A stretch of 64,000 nt of DNA from Psychrobacillus sp044762655. Lineage in GTDB: Bacteria > Bacillota > Bacilli > Bacillales_A > Planococcaceae. The translations under genes were made by a program, and so were the position numbers. Every line of letters begins with the position of its first letter. Position 1 is the first letter of the stretch. This document shows, piece after piece, positions 48,933 through 58,223 of this stretch. The stretch lies in assembly GCF_044762655.1 (NCBI RefSeq), contig NZ_JBIWER010000007.1, positions 62,001-126,000 on the forward strand, written 5' to 3'. The notes under the pieces were generated by a model. The model searched no databases. It was not told the origin of the DNA and saw nothing but the letters and a program-made list of their open reading frames with translations.

Positions 48933-50443
48933 ACTAATGCCGTTTCTTTATCGAACATTGTTCCATTTTTTGCTAGGTTCGCATGGAATGAAAATGCTTT
49001 TTCTAGGACATGTGGAGTTTGTCCACCTCTCGTTAATGCTTCTTCATAGTAATCACGTAATTGCTTTTTGTACATTGGATGTACACAGTTTTCAATGATT
49101 AGCTCTGCACGCTCTCTAGGTGCTAAACCACGCAAATCTGCATAGCCCTGTTCGGTTACCACTACATCTACATCGTGCTCAGTGTGATCCACGTGAGCTA
49201 CGAAAGGTACGATACTAGAGATGTTCCCGCCTTTGGCAATAGATTTTGTTACAAAAATAGCTATTCTACTATTGCGAGCAAAATCTCCTGAACCGCCAAT
49301 TCCGTTCATCATTTTAGTACCTGATACATGGGTCGAGTTAACGTTTCCATAAATATCAAATTCTAATGCTGTATTAATAGAGATAAGACCTAAACGGCGA
49401 ATAATTTCAGGATGATTTGTAATTTCTTGTGGTCTTAGCACTAATTTATCTCGGTACTTTTCCAAGTTACCATATACTTTATCCATCATTTCTTGTGAGA
49501 GTGTTATAGAGCATGCAGAAGCAAAATTTACTTTGCCGGCATCTATTAGTTCAAATACAGAGTCTTGAAGAACTTCGGAGTATACTTGTAAATCTTCAAA
49601 TTCTGAGTTAATCATGCCACCTAGCACTGCATTGGCAACTGACCCTATACCCGCTTGAATTGGTGCTAGCTTATTAGTTAATCTACCAGCGCTTACTTCT
49701 TGACGAAGAAAAGAGATCAAGTGCTGTGCCATTTCTTCTGTTTCCTCATCTGGTGGAACAATTGGTGATGGTGAATCTGTGTAATTAGTAAATACGATTC
49801 CTTTTACTTTGGATGCATCAAAAGGAATTCCAATTTGGCCAATTCGATCTTCTGCACTCATTAAAGGAATCGGTTGTCTACTTCCTTGAGCAGCTGGTTC
49901 ATATATATCATGAAGTCCTTCTAACATTTCAGATTGCTCTACGTTAATTTCTATAATTATATTTTTTGCTTGCGAGACGAAGGTTGTGGAATTACCGACA
50001 GATGTTGTAGGAATAATCATTCCATCTGCAGTAATTGAAACCGCTTCCACTACTGCGAAATCAATAGTTGGTAATACCCCGGAACGGATTAACTCTGATG
50101 TATGGGACAAATGCTGATCAACAAACAAATGATCTCCGGCATTAATATGTTTGCGCATCGTTGCATCCGCTTGGAATGGTAAACGTTTGTGCACAATTCC
50201 TGCTTCAGATAGTAACTTATCTATATCAGAACCTACGGAAGCGCCTGTAAATATATTTACTTTAAAAGATTCAGTTGCTGCTCTTTCAACCAATGCTAAT
50301 GGAACCGCTTTCGCGTCACCCGAACGTGTAAACCCACTTAATCCAAGTGTCATACCGTGTTGAATCCATGAAGCAGCTTCTTCTGCTCCAACTACTAAAC
50401 TATGTAAACTAGTATCCTTAATACGATCTAAATTATTTAACAT
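48929..50443 (-). CDS. Acetyl-CoA hydrolase/succinyl-CoA:acetate CoA-transferase
   Basis: ATG at 50443 behind GAGGGGGAT is preferred. The 504-residue protein has the class I CoA-transferase pattern: TLGLSGFTRSGDAKAVP in part, GIGSVANAVLGG, the nucleophile Glu region YSEVLQDSVFELI and GIGGSGDFARNS. It exchanges CoA between acetyl-CoA and succinate or hydrolyses acetyl-CoA. The adjacent LytTR regulator may control it. It complements the aldehyde dehydrogenase in acetate metabolism, but a direct link is inference. Confidence 0.9.
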   Translation of the reverse strand: MLNNLDRIKDTSLHSLVVGAEEAASWIQHGMTLGLSGFTRSGDAKAVPLALVERAATESFKVNIFTGASVGSDIDKLLSEAGIVHKRLPFQADATMRKHINAGDHLFVDQHLSHTSELIRSGVLPTIDFAVVEAVSITADGMIIPTTSVGNSTTFVSQAKNIIIEINVEQSEMLEGLHDIYEPAAQGSRQPIPLMSAEDRIGQIGIPFDASKVKGIVFTNYTDSPSPIVPPDEETEEMAQHLISFLRQEVSAGRLTNKLAPIQAGIGSVANAVLGGMINSEFEDLQVYSEVLQDSVFELIDAGKVNFASACSITLSQEMMDKVYGNLEKYRDKLVLRPQEITNHPEIIRRLGLISINTALEFDIYGNVNSTHVSGTKMMNGIGGSGDFARNSRIAIFVTKSIAKGGNISSIVPFVAHVDHTEHDVDVVVTEQGYADLRGLAPRERAELIIENCVHPMYKKQLRDYYEEALTRGGQTPHVLEKAFSFHANLAKNGTMFDKETALV

Positions 50444-50603
50444 ATTAGTATCCCCCTCAAAGTGCATTTAAATTATTTTACCCCCTTTTGTCACAATTTT
50501 GTTGAAACTTGTCGAAGACACCTTATATTTGACTGAAACAGAAATTTTTCGTGATAGAACAGAAAATAATTATTTAACTACTATTTATATCTTTATTTTT
50601 AAT

Positions 50604-50653
50604 AAAAAACGCTTGAATTTCGGAGTAAATTCCCCTTATTCAAGCGTTTTGTA
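50604..50653 (-). terminator. Terminator of the LytTR gene
   Basis: AAAACGCTTGAAT and ATTCAAGCGTTTT form a 13-bp stem around an 18-base loop (about 50608-50651), with A/T tracts on both sides. Confidence 0.8.
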
Positions 50654-51298
50654 TTAGAATCCTAATAATTTACGAAAATAACTAGCATAGGACTGACTGA
50701 CAGATATTCTCTCTCCATTCACCATGGCTAATAAAAAAGTTGAATGTGTGTCGGGGAAAATCTCTTTAATATGATGCACATTGACGATAAAAGAACGATG
50801 ACATCGTATGAACATTTCCCGAGGTAGTCTATACTCAAAATCTTGAAGAGAGCTAGTGTGAGTTCCAGCAAAAGACTTAGTAACAATATGGGTTTTGCGA
50901 TCTTTTGCCTCCAGATAAATCACGTCAGAAAAAGGAATTGGAATCCAACCGTCCTGTGTCTTTATCGTTATGACAGATTTGCCGTCTGTAAATGCTGGAT
51001 AGATTGCTAGCACACAGCCTTCTATTTCACCATGATGCATAAAAGGCACCGCCATCCCATGATATGGGACGCCAAAAACCTCTCGATTGATAAATTCAGA
51101 TACCTTTTGTCTACTTTGCAGTGCTTTATAAGCTAAAGTCTCCTCTTTCAGTAGATCTCCAGGAGTAATTTTTAAGTCAATTCGCTTACTTGGTCGATAA
51201 TATATATACTTTTCCGTATCGGAGACAGCGATAGACACTTCATCAGAAAATAGTTCTCCAACAACATCTAATAATGCCACTATGGATAAATCCTTCAT
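50654..51298 (-). CDS. LytTR-domain regulator with PAS-like N-terminal sensor
   Basis: ATG at 51298 after AAAAGGAG is preferred to 51331. The 214-residue protein has an N-terminal sensor-like domain (YYRPSKRIDLKITPGDLLKE in part, AYKALQSRQKVSEF) similar to sensors of sigma-54 activators, and a C-terminal LytTR DNA-binding domain (DVIYLEAKDRKTHIVT, FIRCHRSFIVNVHHI). There is no receiver domain, so it is not a classical response regulator. It is immediately upstream of the CoA-transferase gene in direction of transcription. Confidence 0.85.
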   Translation of the reverse strand: MKDLSIVALLDVVGELFSDEVSIAVSDTEKYIYYRPSKRIDLKITPGDLLKEETLAYKALQSRQKVSEFINREVFGVPYHGMAVPFMHHGEIEGCVLAIYPAFTDGKSVITIKTQDGWIPIPFSDVIYLEAKDRKTHIVTKSFAGTHTSSLQDFEYRLPREMFIRCHRSFIVNVHHIKEIFPDTHSTFLLAMVNGERISVSQSYASYFRKLLGF

Positions 51299-51323
51299 CC
51301 TTCCATCTCCTTTTCCCGTTACC

Positions 51324-52277
51324 CTACTCACAAACTAGTATTTCGCGTGTAAATTGCTGTTTTTTCGTTATGCACCGGTCTTTAATATGGAGACCTACCG
51401 TTTCTAGTCGGTCATCCATGGATTCTATCGTAACAATCACTACTTTTTTCGCTATTCTACGAGCATGCTTCAGAATAGTAAATTGTTCATCCCAGGATGC
51501 ATGTGTATACAGATTATAAGGTAAGTCTATTATCGCTACATCATACATCTCATCGATATCTTCAATGGCACTCTTTCGAACATCTCCAGTTAAGCCAAAG
51601 TAGGCAATATTTTCTCTGGATCCCTGACATACTAGAGGGTTTATATCCCTACCCACAATATCTATGCCCATGGATAATGCTTCTACAAGTACAGTGCCGA
51701 TTCCGCAGCAAGGATCTATAGCTCGAACACCTTTTGGGTGCGGAACAGCAATATTAGCTACTGCTCTGGCTACTCTTGTACTAAGGGCTGTAGAATACTC
51801 CCGTGGTTTCTTTATATGCTTAAACCAAATAGGTTCGCTTTTAGTATATAATCCGAAATACCAACGCCCTCCAAAAGGAACTACTGCAAATAACTGATCC
51901 GGATGATGTAAATCGAAATCCCCTTGCATGTCACTTCCAATAGCCCTTTCTATTTGAAGTCTTTCTGCATTTTCGATTTTATCGGTCCCTTGTCGGTCAT
52001 TTATTTTTAAGAATATTACTTTGTTTGTTTCTTCCTCGGAACCAAAATTCGGGGCTTGAGCGATAATTTCCTCAACTGTGTCTCCTTCTGCTAATACCTC
52101 TAATCGCCCTTTCATAAAAGGGCTTCTACTAGGATCAATTTTGATAGAACTCTTTAATATTTTCGTTTCGGAGTCTATACCAAAAAAAGACCGCATCTCT
52201 AGATGACAGAGAGAGCGTTCGTCCTGATTATATGCGTATGTATAAATAAATGCCGGTTGTCGGCTGTTGTTTATCAA
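51324..52277 (-). CDS. RNA methylase, UPF0020/THUMP-associated methyltransferase type
   Basis: TTG at 52277 is six bases after GGAGGG and gives (M)INNSRQPAFIYTYAY; 34 upstream codons in frame are not used. The 317-residue protein has the SAM motif AIDPCCGIGTVLVEALSMG in part (DPCCGIGT), DIVGRDINP and the catalytic DLPYNLYTH (D-P-P-Y type). Relatives make m2G in tRNA or rRNA. Its stop overlaps the region just before the LytTR start, so co-transcription is likely. Confidence 0.87.
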   Translation of the reverse strand: MINNSRQPAFIYTYAYNQDERSLCHLEMRSFFGIDSETKILKSSIKIDPSRSPFMKGRLEVLAEGDTVEEIIAQAPNFGSEEETNKVIFLKINDRQGTDKIENAERLQIERAIGSDMQGDFDLHHPDQLFAVVPFGGRWYFGLYTKSEPIWFKHIKKPREYSTALSTRVARAVANIAVPHPKGVRAIDPCCGIGTVLVEALSMGIDIVGRDINPLVCQGSRENIAYFGLTGDVRKSAIEDIDEMYDVAIIDLPYNLYTHASWDEQFTILKHARRIAKKVVIVTIESMDDRLETVGLHIKDRCITKKQQFTREILVCE

Positions 52278-52415
52278 TGTATTCCCTCCAATAGTACCCC
52301 TATTATAACATGTGTCTCTATTCAAATCATTTTTGCAAACAGTGAATAGTAATTCATTATTCAATAGAATATAATACAAATAAGTTTCGGAATTTTTGAA
52401 AAATGGGGGATATGG

Positions 52416-54077
52416 ATGGAATGGGACGTAATTGTAGTAGGCGCAGGACTAGCAGGACTCGTTGCTACCGCAGAGCTAGCGGACGCAGGAAAGAAAGTTT
52501 TACTGCTCGATCAAGAGCCTGAAGCATCATTTGGAGGTCAAGCTTGGTGGTCATTTGGAGGATTATTTTTAGTGGATTCCCCAGAACAACGAAGATTAGG
52601 AATTCACGATTCCTATGAGCTTGCCTGGCAGGACTGGCTAGGAACAGCAGGTTTCGATCGGGAAGATGATGAAGATTATTGGGCGAAAAAATGGGCGGAG
52701 GCTTATGTTCGCTTTGCTGCCGAGGAAAAACGAGATTGGCTTCACGCACAAGGGGTTCGATTTTTCCCTGTAGTAGGCTGGGCAGAACGAGGAGGCTATC
52801 TTGCCGATGGTCATGGAAACTCTGTACCTAGATTTCATATCGTATGGGGTACCGGACCAGGTATTGTGAAGCCTTTTGAGACTCGTGTTCGAGCGGCCAT
52901 GTCAAAGGGGAATGTTGAATATAAACCACGTCACCAAGTAGATGAACTCCTTATGGACAATGGACGAGTTATTGGTGTGAGTGGTTCATTATTGACCCTT
53001 AGTTCTGCTGGACGTGGTGAACCAAGCCCAAGAGATGTGATTGGTAACTTTCAATATGTTGCTAAAGCCGTGATGGTTACGAGTGGTGGAATAGGTGCTA
53101 ATCATGATTTAGTACGAGAAAACTGGCCTTCAAGACTTGGTGAACCACCAAAGCGGATGATTTCTGGAGTTCCAGAGCACGTTGATGGCCGTATGCTTGC
53201 CATTACAGAGAAAGCTGGAGGCCGTTTAGTAAACAAGGATCGTATGTGGCACTATACAGAAGGTATTAAAAACTGGAATCCTATCTGGCCACTTCATGGA
53301 ATACGTATACTCCCAGGTCCATCCTCTATCTGGCTAGATGCTACAGGACAGCGCTTTTCTGCCCCTAATTTCCCAGGCTTTGATACATTAGGAACACTTG
53401 AGGCTATCCAAAAAACTGGATATGACTACTCTTGGTTTATACTTACCGAGAAAATAATTGAAAAAGAGTTCGCACTATCAGGATCTGAGCAAAATCCTGA
53501 TTTAACACAAAAAAGTATTAGACAAGTACTGAAGCGAATTTTACCAGGACCCACTGCTCCAGTAAAAGTGTTCATGGAAAAAGGGGAAGACTTTGTCGTA
53601 TCAGACAATTTAGCAGACCTTGTAAATGGAATGAATAAAATTACTGGTGACAATCTATTAAACTTAGAGCATATTGAAAGTCAACTAGTCGCTAGGGATC
53701 GTGAAATGGATAATAAATTTACAAAAGATCTTCAAGTCACTGCACTTAGAGGAGCTAGAAACTATATAGGTGATAAATTAATACGAGCAGCATCTCCTCA
53801 TAAATTATTAAATCCTAAAAACGGTCCTTTAATTGCTGTTCGATTAAATATTGTGACTAGGAAAACACTTGGAGGACTGCAAACTGATCTAGACGGTCGT
53901 GTACTAAATGAGAACGGGCTTCCCATACCTGGTCTGTATGCAGCCGGTGAAGTAACCGGCTTTGGTGGAGGCGGAGTTCATGGATATCGCTCTTTAGAGG
54001 GGACCTTTCTAGGAGGCTGTATATTTACAGGAAGAGAAGCTGGAAGAGCCTTGGTTCGCAATTTAAAGAATATATAA
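52416..54077 (+). CDS. FAD-dependent dehydrogenase (KstD/fumarate reductase-like flavoprotein)
   Basis: The 553-residue protein starts with the FAD Rossmann motif VVGAGLAGLVATAELADAGKKVLLLDQE in part (GAGLAGL), contains FGGQAWWSFGGLF and ends with YAAGEVTGFGGGGVHGYRSL in part plus the final FAD motif LGGCIFTGREAGRA. It belongs to the FAD_binding_2 group with 3-ketosteroid dehydrogenase-like members; the substrate is unknown. It is monocistronic with a terminator at 54104-54141. Confidence 0.87.
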   Translation: MEWDVIVVGAGLAGLVATAELADAGKKVLLLDQEPEASFGGQAWWSFGGLFLVDSPEQRRLGIHDSYELAWQDWLGTAGFDREDDEDYWAKKWAEAYVRFAAEEKRDWLHAQGVRFFPVVGWAERGGYLADGHGNSVPRFHIVWGTGPGIVKPFETRVRAAMSKGNVEYKPRHQVDELLMDNGRVIGVSGSLLTLSSAGRGEPSPRDVIGNFQYVAKAVMVTSGGIGANHDLVRENWPSRLGEPPKRMISGVPEHVDGRMLAITEKAGGRLVNKDRMWHYTEGIKNWNPIWPLHGIRILPGPSSIWLDATGQRFSAPNFPGFDTLGTLEAIQKTGYDYSWFILTEKIIEKEFALSGSEQNPDLTQKSIRQVLKRILPGPTAPVKVFMEKGEDFVVSDNLADLVNGMNKITGDNLLNLEHIESQLVARDREMDNKFTKDLQVTALRGARNYIGDKLIRAASPHKLLNPKNGPLIAVRLNIVTRKTLGGLQTDLDGRVLNENGLPIPGLYAAGEVTGFGGGGVHGYRSLEGTFLGGCIFTGREAGRALVRNLKNI

Positions 54078-54103
54078 CAGAAAATGCGGATGTCATCTTT
54101 AAA

Positions 54104-54141
54104 AAATAGACCTCCATTATAAGAAACTAGAGGTCTATTTA
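54104..54141 (+). terminator. Terminator of the flavoprotein gene
   Basis: AAATAGACCTC (54104-54114) pairs with GAGGTCTATTT (54130-54140). Confidence 0.8.
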
Positions 54142-54173
54142 GTGCAAAATATGCTTTTGGGAAGTTACTCATT

Positions 54174-55079
54174 TTATACTGTTTCTAATGTTTTAATTAT
54201 ACGAAACAACAGTTCATTCACAGGTGTTTTTATATTTAACTTTTGTCCAAGGTCTATCACTTTTCGCGAGAACATCGGCACTTCAGTAAGCCTTCCTGCT
54301 TCTATATCCTGGAGCATGGATGGCTTTCCTTCCTCACTCAAACTACTAATAATAGTATCAAAAAATACTTCTATATCCTCTGCTTTTAGTGGGATACTTT
54401 GAGCCTCGGCTAATCGTACAACCTCTATCATCGCCTCCGTTGCGATTTCTCTGGCAGAAGAAACCTTTTGGAAAACACCATATGTAGCCTTGGTAACGGC
54501 GGATGTTTGGTTTATACCAACATTGATCATGAATTTATACCATAGTACATGCTCCATATCTAATGGAATATCATTTCGAATATTCGCCCGATCAAAGCAT
54601 TCTTTTATGTCTAAAAGCTGTTGAGAAATAACTTCATTGTTTTTCTTTCCAAACGATATTTTACCCGGGTTCGAACAGTAAACACCGTTGCTCTCTCTAG
54701 TTGCATCAATTCCATTGCTAATCGCATAAATAACTTTCTCTTCGCCATAAATATTAGCTATCTCTTCTTCACTCGTTATCCCGTTCAATAACGACATGAT
54801 CATTGTATTTTCCCCGACTTGATTGTGTATGTCTTGTATTGCCTGTGAAAGGTCATTATATTTTACGGAAACAATGATTAGATCTGCCGGGACGGTTACT
54901 TCTTCAGGGGTAATGAAAACAAATGGAACTCTTTCTCCATTTACATACACACCTTCCGCCTCGTAACGAGATTTTCTTTCCGTATCTACTAATACTCGTA
55001 AGTTCACATTATTTACTTGTCTCAAGAGATTTCCATAAACACTCCCTATCGCACCTAAACCTATTAATGTTATATTCAT
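54174..55079 (-). CDS. 2-dehydropantoate 2-reductase-like protein (ApbA/PanE family)
   Basis: ATG at 55079 after AAGGAG gives MNITLIGLGAIGSVYGNLL, the NADPH motif of PanE. The 301-residue protein has SVKYNDLSQAI and the catalytic Lys region WYKFMINVGINQTSAVT, and Glu in EVVRLAEAQ. Many Bacillales have several such paralogues; this one need not be the pantothenate enzyme. It follows the beta-lactamase-like gene by 11 bases. Confidence 0.85.
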   Translation of the reverse strand: MNITLIGLGAIGSVYGNLLRQVNNVNLRVLVDTERKSRYEAEGVYVNGERVPFVFITPEEVTVPADLIIVSVKYNDLSQAIQDIHNQVGENTMIMSLLNGITSEEEIANIYGEEKVIYAISNGIDATRESNGVYCSNPGKISFGKKNNEVISQQLLDIKECFDRANIRNDIPLDMEHVLWYKFMINVGINQTSAVTKATYGVFQKVSSAREIATEAMIEVVRLAEAQSIPLKAEDIEVFFDTIISSLSEEGKPSMLQDIEAGRLTEVPMFSRKVIDLGQKLNIKTPVNELLFRIIKTLETV

Positions 55080-55090
55080 AATCATTCTCC

Positions 55091-55894
55091 TTACTGTAAG
55101 TATTTATATATTTCCTCCCCAATTTGAGAAAGAATTCTTTTTGAAACTAAATCATCTTCATCCTTTGATAAAACCGTTGCCATTAACTTCCGATCACCTA
55201 CATAAAAAATTCCAACATCATGACGAGTTCCCGGTATCCACCCAGTCTTATTAGCTAACTCCCATGGCGTCATTCCATGATCAAAATCAGTATATGGAGA
55301 CGGTAATTTTTCTGGCAAACAATCGCGTACCTGTTGTTTTTTCATCACGACTATCATTTGTTCACTAGCCGTTCTACTAACTAAATCTCCTATAGACAGC
55401 TTATGTAGAAGCATAGCTATGTCCACTGCTGCTATACGATTAGCACCTTTAGGATTAGGCTTACTCAACATCAGTTTGTTATAAAAGGTACTATACTCCA
55501 TACCAGCTTCTTTCATCGTCTGTTGAATATTCTCTACCCCTACAAGATCTATTAATAGATTTGTAGCTGTATTATCACTTTGAATAATCATTAACATAAT
55601 GATGTCTTGAAGTGGAAGGGATGAGCCCGGAGTAAAATGCTGAAGTACACCCGAGCCTCCTACATAATCTTTTTCATCGAGGACGATTAAATCGGTTAGG
55701 ACCAAGTCTCCCCGTTCCACTGCACTATAAACCGAGGCCATAATAGGTACCTTAATAACACTTGCCGCATAAAAAAGCTCCTGTTCATTGTACTCCCACC
55801 TCTCCCCTGAGTTTAAATCCTGTAAAACGATTCCCCAAGTTCCTTTTGAAGTTGCTATTAATTGTTGAACTCTGCTTACAAGCTCTTTCACCAA
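55091..55894 (-). CDS. Class A beta-lactamase-like serine hydrolase, cytoplasmic
   Basis: GTG at 55894 follows AGGAGGATG. The 267-residue protein has SVIK (SxxK), QSDN (SDN) and NKTGWIPG (KTG), all class A landmarks. It lacks a signal peptide and the omega-loop Glu (ExxLN) needed for deacylation in true beta-lactamases; the region reads KPNPKGANR. It is therefore more likely an esterase or peptidase-like hydrolase than a resistance enzyme. Confidence 0.83.
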   Translation of the reverse strand: MVKELVSRVQQLIATSKGTWGIVLQDLNSGERWEYNEQELFYAASVIKVPIMASVYSAVERGDLVLTDLIVLDEKDYVGGSGVLQHFTPGSSLPLQDIIMLMIIQSDNTATNLLIDLVGVENIQQTMKEAGMEYSTFYNKLMLSKPNPKGANRIAAVDIAMLLHKLSIGDLVSRTASEQMIVVMKKQQVRDCLPEKLPSPYTDFDHGMTPWELANKTGWIPGTRHDVGIFYVGDRKLMATVLSKDEDDLVSKRILSQIGEEIYKYLQ

Positions 55895-55958
55895 TTCATC
55901 CTCCTATAATAATTTATTTAGTTTATTATAGATTACAGTAATTTATTAGAATATTAAA

Positions 55959-56000
55959 ATAAAAGTGAACCGATTTTATATTGCATCGGTTCACTTTTAC
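55959..56000 (-). terminator. Terminator after the 58-residue protein gene
   Basis: A perfect 14-bp stem (55961-55974 with 55985-55998, AAAAGTGAACCGAT arms) with T-rich sequence on both outer sides. Confidence 0.88.
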
Positions 56001-56003
56001 TTT

Positions 56004-56180
56004 TTATAAATCTTGATAATCTCTTTGATATTTACCGCCGTCTTTTACTTCCGAATGATATAAAGCCTTTAAAGCAAAGCTTTTCTCTAAATCATGTTCT
56101 TTCATAACCTCTTTTAAACGCTTGTTTAACTCCGGGCTATATTTCACTAGCTCTTCCATTTTAGATTTCGAATATTGCAT
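56004..56180 (-). CDS. Small 58-residue protein
   Basis: ATG at 56178-56180 is preceded by GAGGGATAAAAT and the frame ends with TAA at 56004-56006, directly before a strong terminator. The product (MQYSKSKMEELVKYSPEL..., ending YQRDYQDL) is charged and helical, with no membrane segment. Codon use and signals look like a real gene. I do not recognise the family. Confidence 0.75.
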   Translation of the reverse strand: MQYSKSKMEELVKYSPELNKRLKEVMKEHDLEKSFALKALYHSEVKDGGKYQRDYQDL

Positions 56181-56279
56181 ATTTTATCCCTCTTTCTACG
56201 TTGTTTTAGTCTTCCTAGTATAGCACTGAAACAAGACGTTTCGCCGTAATTTGCTATAATTAAGTTCAGAGGTGAGAAG

Positions 56280-58205
56280 ATGCACAAAACCATTGGAATT
56301 CTTGCACATGTGGATGCTGGAAAAACTACTTTTTCGGAGCAGCTACTTTATCATACAAATACAATTAGACAACGAGGACGAGTCGACCACCAAGACTCGT
56401 TTCTTGATAGTCATACGATAGAAAAAAATAGAGGAATCACCATCTTTGCCGATCAAGGAATTTTTTCCTACAATAATTCTACTTATTATATTATCGATAC
56501 TCCTGGGCATGTCGACTTTTCACCAGAAATGGAACGGGCTATTCAAGTGATGGACTATGCCATCATTATTATCAGTGCAGTGGATGGTATAGAAGGGCAT
56601 ACAGAAACTGTTTGGCAATTACTACGAAAACACCAAGTACCAACCTTTTTCTTTATCAATAAAACGGATTATGAAGGTACTAATCCAGCAAGCGTTCTTG
56701 CTGAAATACGTGCCACCTTATCGGAAGATACATGCGATATCACGAATACTTTCGACGAAGAGCTAATAGAATTTATTGCCGAGCGAGATGAATCCCTTTT
56801 AGAAATATATATGGACAGCGGATTTGATAAGGACATATGGACACAAGCACTTCAGCGTATGATAAAAGAAAATAAAATTTTTGCTTGTGCTAGTGGATCC
56901 GCATTGAAGGATTTAGGAATAGTAGAATTTCTAAACAAACTGGATTTATTAACCACAACCTCCTATAAAACAGACGGTGCATTTGCAGCACAGGTATATA
57001 AAATTCGGCACGATGAAAGTGGAAATCGGGTTACCTTTTTGAAATTAGTCAACGGAAAGTTAAAAGTCCGTGATAGTGTAACCTACCACGGTCAAACCGA
57101 AAAAATAACGCAAATCCGCTTATATAGCGGCAATAAGTTTAAAACCGCAGACCAGGCTTTAGCAGGTGAACTTGTTGCTGTGACGGGATTAACGAGTGCC
57201 TCCATTGGTGATGGAATCGGTGCTCTCTCCCAGAAAATAGAGTTCGCTATGATACCTACATTAAAATCTAAGGTTCTCTTCGGTGCATCTATCCATGTAA
57301 AGGAAGTATTGCGTTGCTTTAAATTATTAGATGCAGAAGATCCCTCTTTACGTGTATTTTGGGATGAACATTTCCAAGAAATACATGTTCATGTAATGGG
57401 GGTTATCCAGCTAGAAGTAATCGAGCAAATTGTATTGGAGCGTTTTGGTTTTCACGTAACCTTTGGAGAGCCTAAAATTCTTTATAGAGAAACTATTGAT
57501 AACTCCGTTCGTGGATATGGACATTTTGAACCTTTAAGACATTACGCAGAAGTGCATTTATTAATCGAACCTGCAACAAGAAATAGTGGAATTACATTCT
57601 CAAATGTATGTCATGCGAATGATTTGTCCATTGGTAACCAAAACCTAGTTCGAAATCACCTTTTCGAAAGAGACCATCACGGTTTACTAACAGGTTCCTA
57701 TTTAACTGATGTGAAAATCACTTTACTCACAGGTCGCGGACATAATGAACATACACACGGTGGCGACTTTCGAGAAGCAACCTATCGCGCACTTCGTCAA
57801 GGATTAGAAAAAGCAGAAAATATTCTGTTGGAGCCCTTTTATGATTTTACGATTAAAGTACATATGGACTTAATAGGTCGAGTCTTATCCGATATTCAGC
57901 AAGCTGCCGGAACATTCGAAGCTCCAGAAAATGTCGGAGATAACGTTCTCGTAAAAGGAAAAGTGCCCGTGGCAACATTTATGAATTACAGCACTATTTT
58001 TGCATCGTTCACGCATGGCAAAGGATCACTAAGCTTAGTCTTTGGTGGGTACGATCACTGTCATAATGCAGAGGAAATAATTGAGACAATTGGTTATGAT
58101 AAAGAAGCAGACCCTGAGTATACGTCTACCTCTATTTTTTGCGCTAAAGGAAAAGGATATCCAGTCTATTGGGATGAGGCAGAAGCCTCTATGCATTGCC
58201 TATAA
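56280..58205 (+). CDS. TetM/EF-G-like translation GTPase
   Basis: The 641-residue protein has all GTPase motifs at the N-terminus: AHVDAGKTT (G1), RGITI (G2), DTPGHVDF (G3) and NKTD (G4), followed by EF-G-like domains II-V. It is the size of TetM/TetO-type ribosomal protection proteins rather than EF-G (about 690). Chromosomal homologues of this kind occur in Bacillus; whether it gives tetracycline resistance is unknown. TATAAT at 56255-56260 lies so close to the start codon that no tetM-style leader fits. Start behind AGAGGTGAG. Confidence 0.85.
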   Translation: MHKTIGILAHVDAGKTTFSEQLLYHTNTIRQRGRVDHQDSFLDSHTIEKNRGITIFADQGIFSYNNSTYYIIDTPGHVDFSPEMERAIQVMDYAIIIISAVDGIEGHTETVWQLLRKHQVPTFFFINKTDYEGTNPASVLAEIRATLSEDTCDITNTFDEELIEFIAERDESLLEIYMDSGFDKDIWTQALQRMIKENKIFACASGSALKDLGIVEFLNKLDLLTTTSYKTDGAFAAQVYKIRHDESGNRVTFLKLVNGKLKVRDSVTYHGQTEKITQIRLYSGNKFKTADQALAGELVAVTGLTSASIGDGIGALSQKIEFAMIPTLKSKVLFGASIHVKEVLRCFKLLDAEDPSLRVFWDEHFQEIHVHVMGVIQLEVIEQIVLERFGFHVTFGEPKILYRETIDNSVRGYGHFEPLRHYAEVHLLIEPATRNSGITFSNVCHANDLSIGNQNLVRNHLFERDHHGLLTGSYLTDVKITLLTGRGHNEHTHGGDFREATYRALRQGLEKAENILLEPFYDFTIKVHMDLIGRVLSDIQQAAGTFEAPENVGDNVLVKGKVPVATFMNYSTIFASFTHGKGSLSLVFGGYDHCHNAEEIIETIGYDKEADPEYTSTSIFCAKGKGYPVYWDEAEASMHCL

Positions 58206-58223
58206 CTTAAGGAGGAATAGTTT

